Assembly (NCBI GenBank): GCA_004293905.1 | Contig: RDZE01000016.1 | Span: 62,001 to 126,000 of the forward strand | From: Cytophagales bacterium | Lineage (GTDB): Bacteria; Bacteroidota; Bacteroidia; Cytophagales; Microscillaceae | DNA: 64,000 bases | Reading direction: 5' to 3' | In this document: positions 27,101 to 35,315 of the stretch, piece after piece | Numbering within the stretch: position 1 is the first letter of the stretch | Layout: each line of letters begins with the position of its first letter | Made by a program: the position numbers and the translations under genes | Notes under the pieces: model-generated | Databases searched by the model: none | Seen by the model: the letters and a program-made list of their open reading frames with translations, nothing else | Told to the model about the DNA's origin: nothing

Positions 27101-27551
27101 TCTCTGATTGGGATTGGTTTTTATTTTGATAGAGCCAAATTTTGCCGTTTTTATCTTCTATTATTTGTGAAAAATTATTTTCTAAAATGTCTCCTTCTTT
27201 GGCAGGAAAAGTATGAAATTCTAAGCCATTGTAACGACTAACACCCGAAAAAGTGTTAATCCAAATATTCTTTTTACTGTCCTCGTAAAGTGTTCGTACA
27301 GAAGTGTTAGGTAGCCCATCTTTTTGAGAGAAAACCTGAAAGTGAAAGCCGTTGAATCGTACTAAACCACCACCATTTGTACCCGCCCAAATAGCCCCAC
27401 GCGAGTCTTGGAGCAGAGCCCAAATCTCAGATTGAGGCAAACCTTCTTCAAGAGAGTAAGTGCGGAAGTTATAGCGTTGTGCTTTGAGGCTATGTTGTAA
27501 AAACAAACCAATAGCCAACACTATGTATAGCTTTAAAAAGTATAGTTTCAT
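24192..27551 (-). CDS. Two-component-regulator propeller sensor fused to a SpoIIE/PP2C phosphatase
   Basis: 1119 residues. Signal peptide 1-24; a large extracytoplasmic beta-propeller of repeated Reg_prop units (for example DSRGAIWAGTNGGGLVRFNG, DSKKNIWINTFSGVSRYNG) to about 640; a Y_Y_Y domain (about 690-775, YQWMLEGVDKDWSPVSN); one membrane helix (786-803); a coiled coil (812-880); and a SpoIIE-type PP2C domain (890-1119) with DIVSGDFYW, ADCTGHGVPGALM and TDDVLLMGF carrying the metal-binding aspartates. It therefore reads something outside and dephosphorylates a cytoplasmic partner. The PP2C half and linker strongly resemble the TPR phosphatase at 13477. In most propeller proteins the output is a histidine kinase or AraC domain instead. 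Confidence 0.92.
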   Translation of the reverse strand: MKLYFLKLYIVLAIGLFLQHSLKAQRYNFRTYSLEEGLPQSEIWALLQDSRGAIWAGTNGGGLVRFNGFHFQVFSQKDGLPNTSVRTLYEDSKKNIWINTFSGVSRYNGLEFHTFPAKEGDILENNFSQIIEDKNGKIWLYQNKNQSQSEIFIFENTPQKPTYVNIRTLFPKIFSQNIFIQGIIRRKDGNILIQIRLKNAPVGTPNSLYEYDGKSVFASSIQNSVELFKDKTLFPLIEDKQGRVWLGVANQQNAVIGYYKDKQFVELKLPPNVAINQINKFYEDRNGNIWILVNTLGLVKYDGITFKTFSNINGLPSRLNNDLIQDFEGNYWVGTSGNGLVKLSKSRFLSLSKTEGLLGEIIRSVQQDLEGNYWIGSNSGHLAKWTDKEELFTDIFQGNNNLGRVKPFYEIEKGIFLIPTDAGVLRFQNGSYQNVNNQYGLPNNLGASWIIPDGKYLWLSTWGNGVYRFNTEDKSVVNFNVQNGKLLNNLVHSIYKDSKGRIWVCTNFGLTAISGQKIQHFDTQRGLSNNLIMQVVEDKYQQIWIATFNGGLNKYDGKKITIYNPDNSDVSALTIYSITTNQTGDAIWIGTQKGADKITLDNKGDIAKIRNYTKYDGFSGEEANGAAIYRDTKGRIWFGTIKGAMMYNPEEDTLNNIAPKIYINNIKLFFREIAWKEEKYQKFYSRITPWFNTPEDLVLPYDSNHITFQFEALSYEVNEKVRYQWMLEGVDKDWSPVSNKTEAVYPNLPYGKYTFKVRACNNDGKWTEEPAIYTFEITPPWWRRWWVQSIFIGSSLFAAFAGVRMRIKAIQAQKIRLQQLVEEQTIEIRKQNQEILQKNAELEQQKEEILVQSENLIEQKAEIESKNEDITASIEYAKRIQEAMLPNTTRIQEAIPASFIFYLPRDIVSGDFYWLANKGDKIIIAVADCTGHGVPGALMSMIGDSLLNHIIHDREIHQPDLILYEMHKGIQKSLNQRENENQDGMDIAVVVWEKEKKQAFVAAARSSIIYFKNNEITLIKGDRNPIGGDEYKEERNFTAYQIDLDDEQPTMFYLYSDGFQDQFGGEKNKKMGIEKLRTFLESIQGEELSAQKEKIATFFQQWRGTNEQTDDVLLMGFKI

Positions 27552-27589
27552 TGTATAGTTTAGTTATTTATGTCACAAAACAGCTTAGA

Positions 27590-27621
27590 CAAATTTAATC
27601 ATTTTTATACAATCATGCAAA
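27590..27621 (-). promoter_or_regulatory. Promoter of the propeller phosphatase
   Basis: Minus-strand TTTG (27618-27621), 20-base spacer, TAAATTTG (27590-27597). RNA start near 27585, about 34 bases before the ATG at 27551. Confidence 0.6.
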
Positions 27622-27676
27622 TCTATAGCCATCTCCTTCTATTAGTCGTTTCATTTTAACTTTTATTAGTCTTTTG

Positions 27677-27709
27677 TTGCAAAAATTTCAAACTTGGGTT
27701 GTATATTTG
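27677..27709 (+). promoter_or_regulatory. Promoter of the methylmalonyl-CoA mutase small-subunit gene
   Basis: TTG (27677-27679), 22-base spacer, TATATTTG (27702-27709), with a predicted RNA start near 27715, about 22 bases before the ATG. It stands back to back with the promoter of the propeller phosphatase. Confidence 0.6.
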
Positions 27710-27737
27710 ACCCTCCAAACTAAGTTTTGCACCCCAA

Positions 27738-28982
27738 ATGAATGCTTCTTTTTACCCCTTTCCGCCTAATAATACTCAAGAATGGACTGAAAAAATCATT
27801 CAAGAGCTAAAAGGCAAATCCATTGAGTCTTTACAAATACCCCTTTCTGAGGGCATTGTGCTTTCGCCTTTTTATACTAAAGATAATTTACCTCCTACAT
27901 TGCCTACTTTGCACCGTAGTACGCCTACATGGGAAAATATCTTTGCGATAGAACCAACCGATTTTACTCAACTTTCTTCTTTCATTGCTGATGGGGCAAC
28001 TTGTTTTTTCTGGAAAGTGAATAATTGGCAATCACTACCCACAGAGGCTGCAAAATATGCTTGGATACTTGAGAGTGAAACATTGCCTACAGATACTGTT
28101 CTATTGCCCTCAAAAAGTATTGTGGTATGCGATTTTGTAGCCCAACATGCTGCTAAGGGGCTTGTGTTAGAAACTTCACATTGGCACAATTTGGCAGATA
28201 GGCTTCGCAAAAATACCTCAAAAGAAACCAAACTATTGGGCATCAATGGCAATATTTTTCATCGAGCAGGGGCAAATGCAGTGCAGGAAATTGGGTCTAT
28301 CTTGGCTATGTGGGTTACTTATTTAGACCAACTCACTGACGAAAATATCCCTATTGAGTTGTTGTTTCAGCACTCTACTTTTCATTTATCTGTAGGTACG
28401 CACTATTTTTTAGAGATTGCAAAACTGAGAGCACTTCGCTACTTGACGCATTTCATCGCCCAACAATATTTGACTACTTTTCAAGGTTCTTTTGCTATCT
28501 ATGCGCAGGGCAATTTACAAAACAAGGCTACTATAGATGAGCATAACAACATTCTTCGCTCTACAACAGAAACCATGTCCGCAGTTTTGGGTGGGGCAGA
28601 AGGTGTGATGATACCTGCTTTTAGCCAAGAAGACAAAGCATTTGCTCGCCGAATAAGCCACAATATCAATTTGATATTGAAAGAAGAGGCACATCTCGAT
28701 AAAGTACTTGATGCGGTGGCTGGAAGTTATTATTTAGAAAATTTAACACAGCAAGTGATAGAAAAAAGTTGGGATTATTTTCATCAAATAGAGCACAAAG
28801 GAGGTTTTTTGAAAGTGATAGCACAAAATTGGCTACAGAAAGACATTGCCTCCGAAGGCGGAAAACAAAAAAATGCAATAGCATCGGGGCAAAAAACTTG
28901 GGTAGGTGTCAATAAATATATCCCCAAAGATAGCAATACGAAAGTACAAGAATGGGCTATAGAACCACTGCATTTATTTTAA
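27738..28982 (+). CDS. Methylmalonyl-CoA mutase small (beta) subunit
   Basis: 414 residues. Matches the mutase TIM-barrel half: opening TQEWTEKIIQELKGKSIESL, GINGNIFHRAGANAVQEIG (190s), FQGSFAIYAQGNLQN, ILRSTTETMSAVLGGAEGV (270s) and the AGSYYLENLTQQVIEKSW end. It lacks the cobalamin domain and the B12 His, as the non-catalytic small subunit does; the catalytic large subunit is not in the window or directly downstream. The pair interconverts succinyl-CoA and (R)-methylmalonyl-CoA. It is slightly shorter than the usual 450-620 residues. Confidence 0.87.
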   Translation: MNASFYPFPPNNTQEWTEKIIQELKGKSIESLQIPLSEGIVLSPFYTKDNLPPTLPTLHRSTPTWENIFAIEPTDFTQLSSFIADGATCFFWKVNNWQSLPTEAAKYAWILESETLPTDTVLLPSKSIVVCDFVAQHAAKGLVLETSHWHNLADRLRKNTSKETKLLGINGNIFHRAGANAVQEIGSILAMWVTYLDQLTDENIPIELLFQHSTFHLSVGTHYFLEIAKLRALRYLTHFIAQQYLTTFQGSFAIYAQGNLQNKATIDEHNNILRSTTETMSAVLGGAEGVMIPAFSQEDKAFARRISHNINLILKEEAHLDKVLDAVAGSYYLENLTQQVIEKSWDYFHQIEHKGGFLKVIAQNWLQKDIASEGGKQKNAIASGQKTWVGVNKYIPKDSNTKVQEWAIEPLHLF

Positions 28983-29004
28983 CTTCTTTTTTCAAAAAAA
29001 AATA

Positions 29005-29556
29005 ATGAATAACTATACCCAAAAAGCCATTTTCTTAGACCGTGATGGAGTCATCAATGTTGAAAAAGGGCGTTACATAGCACATTTAGACGATTTTGAA
29101 ATCATAGAAGGTGTAACCGAAGCCTTGCAAACACTCAAAAAAGCAGGCTATCTTTTGGTAATTGTTACCAATCAAGGAGGAATTAACAAAGGAGAATATA
29201 CACACCAAACCGTTTTAGATATTTTCGCCTATTTACAAAGCCAATGCAATGGTGTGATAGATGCACATTATTATTCACCTTACTCCAATGCCACTACACG
29301 CTCATTGTTTAGCAAGCCCGACTCTTTGATGTTAGAAAAAGCTATAGCCAAGTATGGTATCGATGTGAGTCAATCTTGGTTGGTAGGCGATGCCGAACGT
29401 GATATTGTAGCCGCCCAAAAGGTGAATGTAAGAACTATACACGTTAAACACGCGCTCAATGAAGCATTGACCATAGCCGATTACCACGTTGGTAGTTTGG
29501 CAGAAGCTACTGCTTTTATTCTTAGTCAGGATTATAAGCCCAACGCAAATACGTAG
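29005..29556 (+). CDS. HAD-IIIA phosphatase related to GmhB (heptose bisphosphatase) / histidinol-phosphatase
   Basis: 183 residues. HAD motifs: I FLDRDGVIN (nucleophile Asp12, Asp14), II VIVTNQGGINKG (Thr), III Lys in SKPDSLMLEKA, IV VGDAERDI. This fits GmhB-like sugar phosphatases. The zinc-binding loop expected there (C-x-C-x-K-P, near residues 92-110) has no cysteines in this protein: the corresponding YYSPYSNATTRSLFSKPDS keeps only the K-P. Substrate preference is therefore uncertain. 22 bases after the mutase subunit; its end overlaps fabH by 35 bases in the opposite direction. Confidence 0.8.
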   Translation: MNNYTQKAIFLDRDGVINVEKGRYIAHLDDFEIIEGVTEALQTLKKAGYLLVIVTNQGGINKGEYTHQTVLDIFAYLQSQCNGVIDAHYYSPYSNATTRSLFSKPDSLMLEKAIAKYGIDVSQSWLVGDAERDIVAAQKVNVRTIHVKHALNEALTIADYHVGSLAEATAFILSQDYKPNANT

Positions 29557-30526
29557 CACCCCAAACAAAACCTGCTCCAAAGGCTGCCAATAAAATATTT
29601 TGCCCTTTCCGAAAGTCATTTTCCCACTCCCAAATGCACAATGGAATGGTGGCAGCAGTGGTATTGCCGTATTTTTGTATATTGATAGTTACTTTTTCTA
29701 AAGGTATATTGGTCATTTGTGCGGTAGCCTCTATGATACGCAAGTTGGCTTGGTGTGGAATGAGGTAATCTATATCTTCGTTTGTCAAATGGTGTTTTTG
29801 CATCATCTCTTGCGATACCGCAGCCATACCTTGTACCGCATATTTGAATACTCTTTTTCCATCTTGGTAGAAAAAATGTTCTTTATTTTGCACTGTCTCG
29901 AGGCTTGCGGGTCTTGCAGAGCCGCCTGCTTTCAAATAAATAAGGTCTTTGCCTACGGGGTCGCAGCGCAATATTGTATCTATAATACCATCTTCGTCAG
30001 GGCTTGGTTCAAGCAAGACCGCCGCAGCCGCATCGCCAAAGAGTATGCAACTGTTGCGGTCTTCGTAGTCAGTGATACTGCTCATTTTGTCAGCTCCTAC
30101 AACGATTACTTTTTTATAGCGTCCAGAACGTATGTAGTTGCAACCTGTTTCTAAGGCATATAAAAAACCTGCACATGCTGAAAGCATATCAAAAGCCAAT
30201 GCTTTTCGTGCGCCAATACGGTCGCAAATCAAATTAGCGGTATTGGGGAACATCATATCAGGGGTGATGGTAGCACAGATGATGACCTCAACTTCATCGG
30301 CTTCCATGCCTTTTTTCTCTAATAAGTTCATTACTGCATGCGAAGCCATATAGGAAGTGCCTAAATCTTTGTCTTTCAATATTCTTCGTTCCTCTATGCC
30401 TGTGCGAGAGGCTATCCATTCGTGGGAGGTATCTACCATTGAGGCTAATAGCTCATTGGTGAGTCGGTCAGGAGGAAGCCATGCGGCTACTCCTGTAATG
30501 CAAGGGTATATTTGATTGTTCATCAT
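29522..30526 (-). CDS. fabH: Beta-ketoacyl-ACP synthase III (FabH)
   Basis: 334 residues, standard. Catalytic triad visible: Cys118 in LSACAGFLYA, His258 in IPHQANLRI, Asn288 in YGNTTAATIP. Condenses acetyl-CoA or a branched primer with malonyl-ACP to begin fatty acid synthesis; Bacteroidota often have several copies. The usual neighbours plsX or rpmF are not here. The ATG is at 30526 (two Met in a row). The 3' end overlaps the convergent HAD gene. Confidence 0.92.
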   Translation of the reverse strand: MMNNQIYPCITGVAAWLPPDRLTNELLASMVDTSHEWIASRTGIEERRILKDKDLGTSYMASHAVMNLLEKKGMEADEVEVIICATITPDMMFPNTANLICDRIGARKALAFDMLSACAGFLYALETGCNYIRSGRYKKVIVVGADKMSSITDYEDRNSCILFGDAAAAVLLEPSPDEDGIIDTILRCDPVGKDLIYLKAGGSARPASLETVQNKEHFFYQDGKRVFKYAVQGMAAVSQEMMQKHHLTNEDIDYLIPHQANLRIIEATAQMTNIPLEKVTINIQKYGNTTAATIPLCIWEWENDFRKGQNILLAAFGAGFVWGATYLRWAYNPD

Positions 30527-30613
30527 AAAATGACTGTTAGTTCAGTTATTAACGCAATGTATAAAATATAACTATTATATACAAAAATGACCATTAGTTT
30601 TTTGTAAAAAAAT

Positions 30614-30645
30614 AAAAAAAAGCACTGTTATTGAGTGCTTTTTTT
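30614..30645 (-). terminator. Rho-independent terminator of the CHASE2 gene
   Basis: A symmetric hairpin AAAAAAAGCACT / AGTGCTTTTTTT with a seven-base loop, lying 28 bases beyond the CHASE2 stop. The A- and T-runs on both sides would let it work in either direction. Confidence 0.8.
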
Positions 30646-30672
30646 AGATAAAATATAATTAAATAAAGATTT

Positions 30673-31902
30673 TTATTGACTATCTCCTTTTGTCCAGAAT
30701 CCTTTTACTCTTTTGTTGAGTTTGTCCATAAGGTTCATATAGACAGCCAATGCTAAAATGCCTATTTGTATGCCAAATAAAAAATAGGCAAATACAGAAA
30801 TAATAATGAATATGGTAAGAAAACTTGTCAGTGAAGCAACTAAGGAGATGTCTTCATTTTTCTTTTTAGAAAACCAATTGAGTAGGTGCTGAATCCATCT
30901 TCCATATAATTCTACGGTATAGAAAGTAGTAAATGAAATAGAGAAGAAACAAACAAAAAGAAAACCAATCAATGCCCAAGTAACTTGGTTGTCGCCTGCT
31001 TCTACTGCCAAGAAAGCATTTAATAAGATGAGAGGTCCTTGTGTGTTGCCATAGATGGTTTCGTGTATATCATTGTTATTATTGAGGTCAAAATCACCAA
31101 TAAAAATGATTCTATTTTTGGTAAGTGTTTGTAAAAAATCTTTGGGTGCGAATAATAACTCTCCTAAGTAGGTTTTTGCGTATTTTTTAGTGTAGGTATA
31201 GTCAAAGGCTCTGAGGCGGTAGTCTAAAATAAAAGAGGTGAAGATAGGCTGCTCACCTAAATAACTAATACCTGCAAAGCTGCTTTTTTGGAACTGCTTT
31301 TTATAAATTTTTTCATACATCAGTAGGGGAGTCGATTTGATAGAATCGTTATGAAAAAGATTGAATTTGATAACTACATCATCGGTTTTTTCGATGTCAG
31401 AAAGTCCTAATTTCTCTTTTGGAATGGCTAAATCGGGGTATACAAGGGAGTCTTTTTCATCACGGTGGTAGGAGATGATGAGGTTGGGTAATTTTTTGAT
31501 GGCTACCAAAAGTAAGCTATCGCTGGCGGCTTTGCCCATAAAATTTACGTCTAAAATAATCATCTTGTAGGTAGGCTTTTGGCTCAGTGTGTCTAAGAAA
31601 GCGGCTAAAGATTGGCGGTTGGTGATGGCTTCTTGCCCTATAGGAAATTCGGGGGCATTTTCGTCAAACTTGTCTATAAGTTCTTTTTCCCAAGCTACAT
31701 CTACGAATAGAAAACGGCTGCTATCGGGTTTTTCTTCCCAACCCAAGAGTAGGTTTTTAGTTACAGAGGTTGCCCTTAGTAGTAATAATTCATCACCATA
31801 TATATAAGGTAGGCTTAGTAGAAAAAACGTAATCCAAAACATGACCATAGTATTGGCTATGCTTATACCAATGACAGTGAGTATTCGAAGTCTTTTTTTC
31901 AT
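30673..31902 (-). CDS. CHASE2-domain membrane protein without an output domain
   Basis: 409 residues. N-terminal membrane helix (9-34), then an extracytoplasmic CHASE2-like domain (about 45-295): FLFVDVAWEK near the start and the closing motif IIFIGDFDLNNNNDIHETIYGNTQGPLILLNAF; CHASE2 sensors end similarly with GD...D...T..G...PG...A.N. Then two or three C-terminal helices (about 308-330, 355-395) and a short basic tail. CHASE2 normally precedes an adenylate cyclase, kinase or other output; here the chain stops after the membrane part. Signal and role unknown. Confidence 0.75.
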   Translation of the reverse strand: MKKRLRILTVIGISIANTMVMFWITFFLLSLPYIYGDELLLLRATSVTKNLLLGWEEKPDSSRFLFVDVAWEKELIDKFDENAPEFPIGQEAITNRQSLAAFLDTLSQKPTYKMIILDVNFMGKAASDSLLLVAIKKLPNLIISYHRDEKDSLVYPDLAIPKEKLGLSDIEKTDDVVIKFNLFHNDSIKSTPLLMYEKIYKKQFQKSSFAGISYLGEQPIFTSFILDYRLRAFDYTYTKKYAKTYLGELLFAPKDFLQTLTKNRIIFIGDFDLNNNNDIHETIYGNTQGPLILLNAFLAVEAGDNQVTWALIGFLFVCFFSISFTTFYTVELYGRWIQHLLNWFSKKKNEDISLVASLTSFLTIFIIISVFAYFLFGIQIGILALAVYMNLMDKLNKRVKGFWTKGDSQ

Positions 31903-31917
31903 AAATAAAAATTTGTT

Positions 31918-32406
31918 TTAGTCTTCCCAAAATCCTAACATTTTTATGGCAGTAATGGCGGCTTCGTCCCCTTTATTGCCGTGTTTTCCACCAGCTCTAT
32001 CTAATGCTTGTTGTTGATTGTCAGGAGTGAGTACGCCAAAGATGACAGGTTTATCATATTTGAGGCTTACCTGAGTGATGCCTTGCGCTACAGCATGGGC
32101 AATAAAATCGAAGTGCCTTGTTTCTCCTTGAATGATGCACCCTAAGCATATAACAGCATCGAGGTCGTCTCCTTGCGCAAGCCATTGCGCGCCTAAGGAG
32201 AGTTCGAAGCTTCCGGGTACGGTATGTATAACAATCTGATTGTCTTTTACGCCGTGTTTTTTAAGGGTATTGATAGCACCTTCCATGAGTTTGCCCGTAA
32301 TTGCTTCGTTCCATTCGGCAACTACGATGCCAAATCTCTTATCTGTAAGGTTGGTATTCAGGTTTTTTTGGGTGTATTCGCTTAGGTTTTTGAGTGAACT
32401 TGCCAT
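31918..32406 (-). CDS. ribH: 6,7-dimethyl-8-ribityllumazine synthase
   Basis: 162 residues, the normal size. Typical sequence: RFGIVVAEWNEAITGKLMEGA, TVPGSFELSLGAQWLA, AVICLGCIIQGETRHFDFI (catalytic His in RHFDFI), FGVLTPDNQQQALDRAGGKHGNKG. Condenses 5-amino-6-ribitylaminouracil with dihydroxybutanone phosphate, the penultimate step of riboflavin synthesis, and forms icosahedral shells. No other rib gene nearby. It ends 16 bases before the CHASE2 gene. Confidence 0.96.
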   Translation of the reverse strand: MASSLKNLSEYTQKNLNTNLTDKRFGIVVAEWNEAITGKLMEGAINTLKKHGVKDNQIVIHTVPGSFELSLGAQWLAQGDDLDAVICLGCIIQGETRHFDFIAHAVAQGITQVSLKYDKPVIFGVLTPDNQQQALDRAGGKHGNKGDEAAITAIKMLGFWED

Positions 32407-32512
32407 TGTTTTTTTGCTTTTTATTCAAATTAAAAATATTTTTGGTAAAAAAGCAAATGATTTTCTCTTTTAGTGATTTGGAAAGTTCTCAGAAAATAAA
32501 CAATATCAGTAA

Positions 32513-32544
32513 AAGTAGGCATTTAGCGAATCAAATGCCTACTT
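32513..32544 (-). terminator. Rho-independent terminator of glyA
   Basis: A perfect 12-base inverted repeat AAGTAGGCATTT / AAATGCCTACTT with an eight-base loop, 17 bases beyond the glyA stop; on the minus strand it is followed by a short T-run. Confidence 0.8.
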
Positions 32545-32561
32545 AAACAGTTTTTATTTAG

Positions 32562-33830
32562 TTACCACTGAAACAAAGGGTATTGTTTCATCATTTTATT
32601 AATTTCTTCGCGTACTTGTTTTATTTTGCTGTCATTTTCGTGGTTAGTAAGTACAATATCTATCCATTCTACTATTTGTAGCATTTCATTTTCTTTCAAA
32701 CCGCGTGTAGTAACAGCAGGCGAGCCAATGCGCATACCTGAAGTAACAAAGGGGGATTTATCGTCAAAAGGCACCATATTTTTATTAATGGTGATGTCTG
32801 CTTTGATGAGGGTTTCTTCAGCTATTTTGCCTGTAAGGTTTTTGCTACGCAAATCTATGAGCATTAAATGGTTATCTGTTCCGCCTGAGATAATTTTATA
32901 ACCTCTCTCTATAAAGGCTTTGGCTAATACTTGCGCATTTTTTTGTACTTGTATGATGTATTGATGGTAGTTTTCGCTGAGGGCTTCGCCAAAGGCAATT
33001 GCTTTTGCGGCGATGATGTGTTCTAAGGGACCTCCTTGCGTACCCGGAAAAACTGCCAAGTCAAATAATTCTGATAGTTTACGAAGTTCGCCTTTAGGGT
33101 TTTTAATGCCAAAAGGGTTTTCTATATCGTGGCGAAGCATAATCAAGCCACCACGCGGTCCGCGGAGGGTTTTGTGTGTGGTGGTAGTTACTACGTGGCA
33201 ATGTTCGAGAGGGTCGTTGAGTAATCCTTTGGCAATAAGCCCTGAGGGGTGTGAAATATCTGCTAAAAGGAGTGCACCGATGCTATCAGCAATCTGGCGA
33301 AGGCGTGCATAGTCCCAATCGCGTGAATAAGCAGAAGCTCCACAAATCATCAATTTGGGTTTTTCTTTTTGTGCTATAGTTTCTACTTTGTTCCAGTCTA
33401 TTGTACCTGTTTCAGGTTCTACTCCATAGAAAGTAGGGCGATAGGTTTTGCCTGAAAAATTGACGGGTGAGCCGTGCGTAAGATGCCCTCCGTGCGAAAG
33501 GTCAAAGCCAAGAATGGTATCATTGGGTTTGAGGAGTGCTAAAAATACGGCTGCGTTGGCTTGTGCGCCTGAGTGAGGTTGCACATTTGCCCAAGATGCA
33601 TTGAATAGTTTTTTGGCGCGGTCAATGGCTATTTGCTCTACTTGGTCTACTATTTCGCAACCACCGTAGTAGCGTTTTTTGGGTAAGCCCTCTGCATATT
33701 TATTGGTAAGCACAGAACCTGCGGCTTTCATTACTTGTTCGGAAACTAAATTTTCGGAGGCGATTAGTTCTATCCCGTGCAGTTGTCTTTCGTGCTCGAG
33801 TTGTATTAAGTCAAAAATTTCTTTATCCAT
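32562..33830 (-). CDS. glyA: Serine hydroxymethyltransferase
   Basis: 422 residues. PLP lysine Lys220 in [20 protein letters not shown] hallmarks [31 protein letters not shown] and the [15 protein letters not shown] end. Converts serine and tetrahydrofolate to glycine and methylene-THF, feeding purine and thymidylate synthesis. Single gene with its own terminator. A TAACTTTG box on the minus strand (33882-33889) could be the -7 element, leader about 47 bases, but the -33 match is poor. Confidence 0.96.
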   Translation of the reverse strand: MDKEIFDLIQLEHERQLHGIELIASENLVSEQVMKAAGSVLTNKYAEGLPKKRYYGGCEIVDQVEQIAIDRAKKLFNASWANVQPHSGAQANAAVFLALLKPNDTILGFDLSHGGHLTHGSPVNFSGKTYRPTFYGVEPETGTIDWNKVETIAQKEKPKLMICGASAYSRDWDYARLRQIADSIGALLLADISHPSGLIAKGLLNDPLEHCHVVTTTTHKTLRGPRGGLIMLRHDIENPFGIKNPKGELRKLSELFDLAVFPGTQGGPLEHIIAAKAIAFGEALSENYHQYIIQVQKNAQVLAKAFIERGYKIISGGTDNHLMLIDLRSKNLTGKIAEETLIKADITINKNMVPFDDKSPFVTSGMRIGSPAVTTRGLKENEMLQIVEWIDIVLTNHENDSKIKQVREEINKMMKQYPLFQW

Positions 33831-33979
33831 AAGAGTTATTGGGTATTATAAGCGTTAATATTTGCTACTTTGAAACAAGGGCAAAGTTAAAAAACAATTT
33901 GAGAATATTTCTATAGAAACCTATTGGTTTTTCTTATGACAATTTTGAGATCGTTGGTTACAACTTGAGCAATGAAGGT

Positions 33980-35287
33980 TTAGTTTTCCTCTGCAATCAA
34001 TTCTTTTTGTCCTACCACTACTTCTGCCATTTTTTCGGTATGTAGATATTCATTGGCTGATTGTAAAATTTCTTCAGCGGTAAAGGTTTGCAGGGTTTGG
34101 AAATAATTTTCGTAATATTGATAATCTAATTGGAAGAAGTGAATAGATTTGAACCTATCTGCCCAATCGAAGGGGGTGATCAATGTGCTGGCAAAACTTC
34201 CTAACATGTAATTGCGAACGGTTTCAAGTTCTTCTTCGGGCACTAATTCTTGTCGTAGTTTTTGGGCTTCCTTGTGTATTTCTTGAATGGTAGCACGTGC
34301 AAATTCTCCTTTTACATCAGCCCCTATTACCCAATAACCAGCTTGTTGTAACATTGCTAATTGTGAATAAATACCATAAGTATATCCTTTTTCTTCTCTG
34401 ATATTTTTCATGAGCCTTGAACCAAAATACCCGCCAAAAATTTCATTTAAAATAGATAAATGAAAGAAATCTTTATGTGTTTTGGTAGGTAATAAACTTC
34501 CCAAACGAATAGAGGCTTGCAAACTATCTGATTTTTCTATCCAATTGCTTTGCGTATTGGTTTCGGTACTTGGGTTGATGGTTTTTGTTGGGTTTGTATA
34601 ATCTGCTTGCAGGGTCATTTTGCCTAAAATATTCTCAATTTTTTGACGAATGGCACTGTCTACATAGCCCGAAACAATGAGGTCAAAAGGTTTTTGGTAA
34701 AAATACTTTTGGTAAAAAGTACTAAGTAGTGAGGTATTGATATTTTGTAGGTGTTCCTCTTCTATACTGTTGCCATAGGCATGATGAGGAAAAATAGCTT
34801 TTTTGAAGGCTTGAGTAGCCAAAAAGGAAGTTTTTTGTTTATTGATTTGTAAATTTTGAAGGAATATATTTTGAATATTTTGAAGTTCTTTTTCAGGAAA
34901 ATTGCAGTGTTGTAGTATTTCTGCTAATAATAAAAGGATTGGTTCTAAAAATTTAGGCAATACATACAACACAATAATACTTCTATCGGCGAGGGCGTTT
35001 GTTTCCATAAAAACCCCATATTGGTCTAAGTAATTGCTGATTTCTTCGGAGGTTTTTTGGGTAGTACCCTCTGTAAGCATACGTGTTGTGAAGTAAGATT
35101 CTCCTATTTGTTCTTCAAACAATACACTGGCTTTAAAAATAAGTTCTAAGCGCACAATAGCCTGCGAATCGGCATGAAAAGAATACATCTGTAAGCCATT
35201 GCTTAAAGAATACACCTCAGGGTGTACAAAGCTCACTTCTTTGATGGTTTGGAAAGACGGGGCGATATTTCTGTCAAGATAAGTCAT
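33980..35287 (-). CDS. M16 (insulinase-like) family protein lacking the zinc motif
   Basis: 435 residues from the chosen ATG. The fold is recognised by the two-half M16 layout: the first half with LELIFKASVLFEEQIGESYFTTRMLTEGTTQKTSEEI, the C-terminal half with LNEIFGGYFGSRLMKNIREEKGYTYG (the usual R-Y-like substrate site). The expected H-x-x-E-H, which should fall at YFTTRML, is absent, so it cannot bind zinc there. Such proteins usually pair with an active M16 subunit; none is in the window. A longer frame from 35350 is possible but would overlap rodA by 35 bases. Confidence 0.8.
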   Translation of the reverse strand: MTYLDRNIAPSFQTIKEVSFVHPEVYSLSNGLQMYSFHADSQAIVRLELIFKASVLFEEQIGESYFTTRMLTEGTTQKTSEEISNYLDQYGVFMETNALADRSIIVLYVLPKFLEPILLLLAEILQHCNFPEKELQNIQNIFLQNLQINKQKTSFLATQAFKKAIFPHHAYGNSIEEEHLQNINTSLLSTFYQKYFYQKPFDLIVSGYVDSAIRQKIENILGKMTLQADYTNPTKTINPSTETNTQSNWIEKSDSLQASIRLGSLLPTKTHKDFFHLSILNEIFGGYFGSRLMKNIREEKGYTYGIYSQLAMLQQAGYWVIGADVKGEFARATIQEIHKEAQKLRQELVPEEELETVRNYMLGSFASTLITPFDWADRFKSIHFFQLDYQYYENYFQTLQTFTAEEILQSANEYLHTEKMAEVVVGQKELIAEEN

Positions 35288-35315
35288 AAATTTGTAAATG
35301 ATGATAAAAAGGGGG

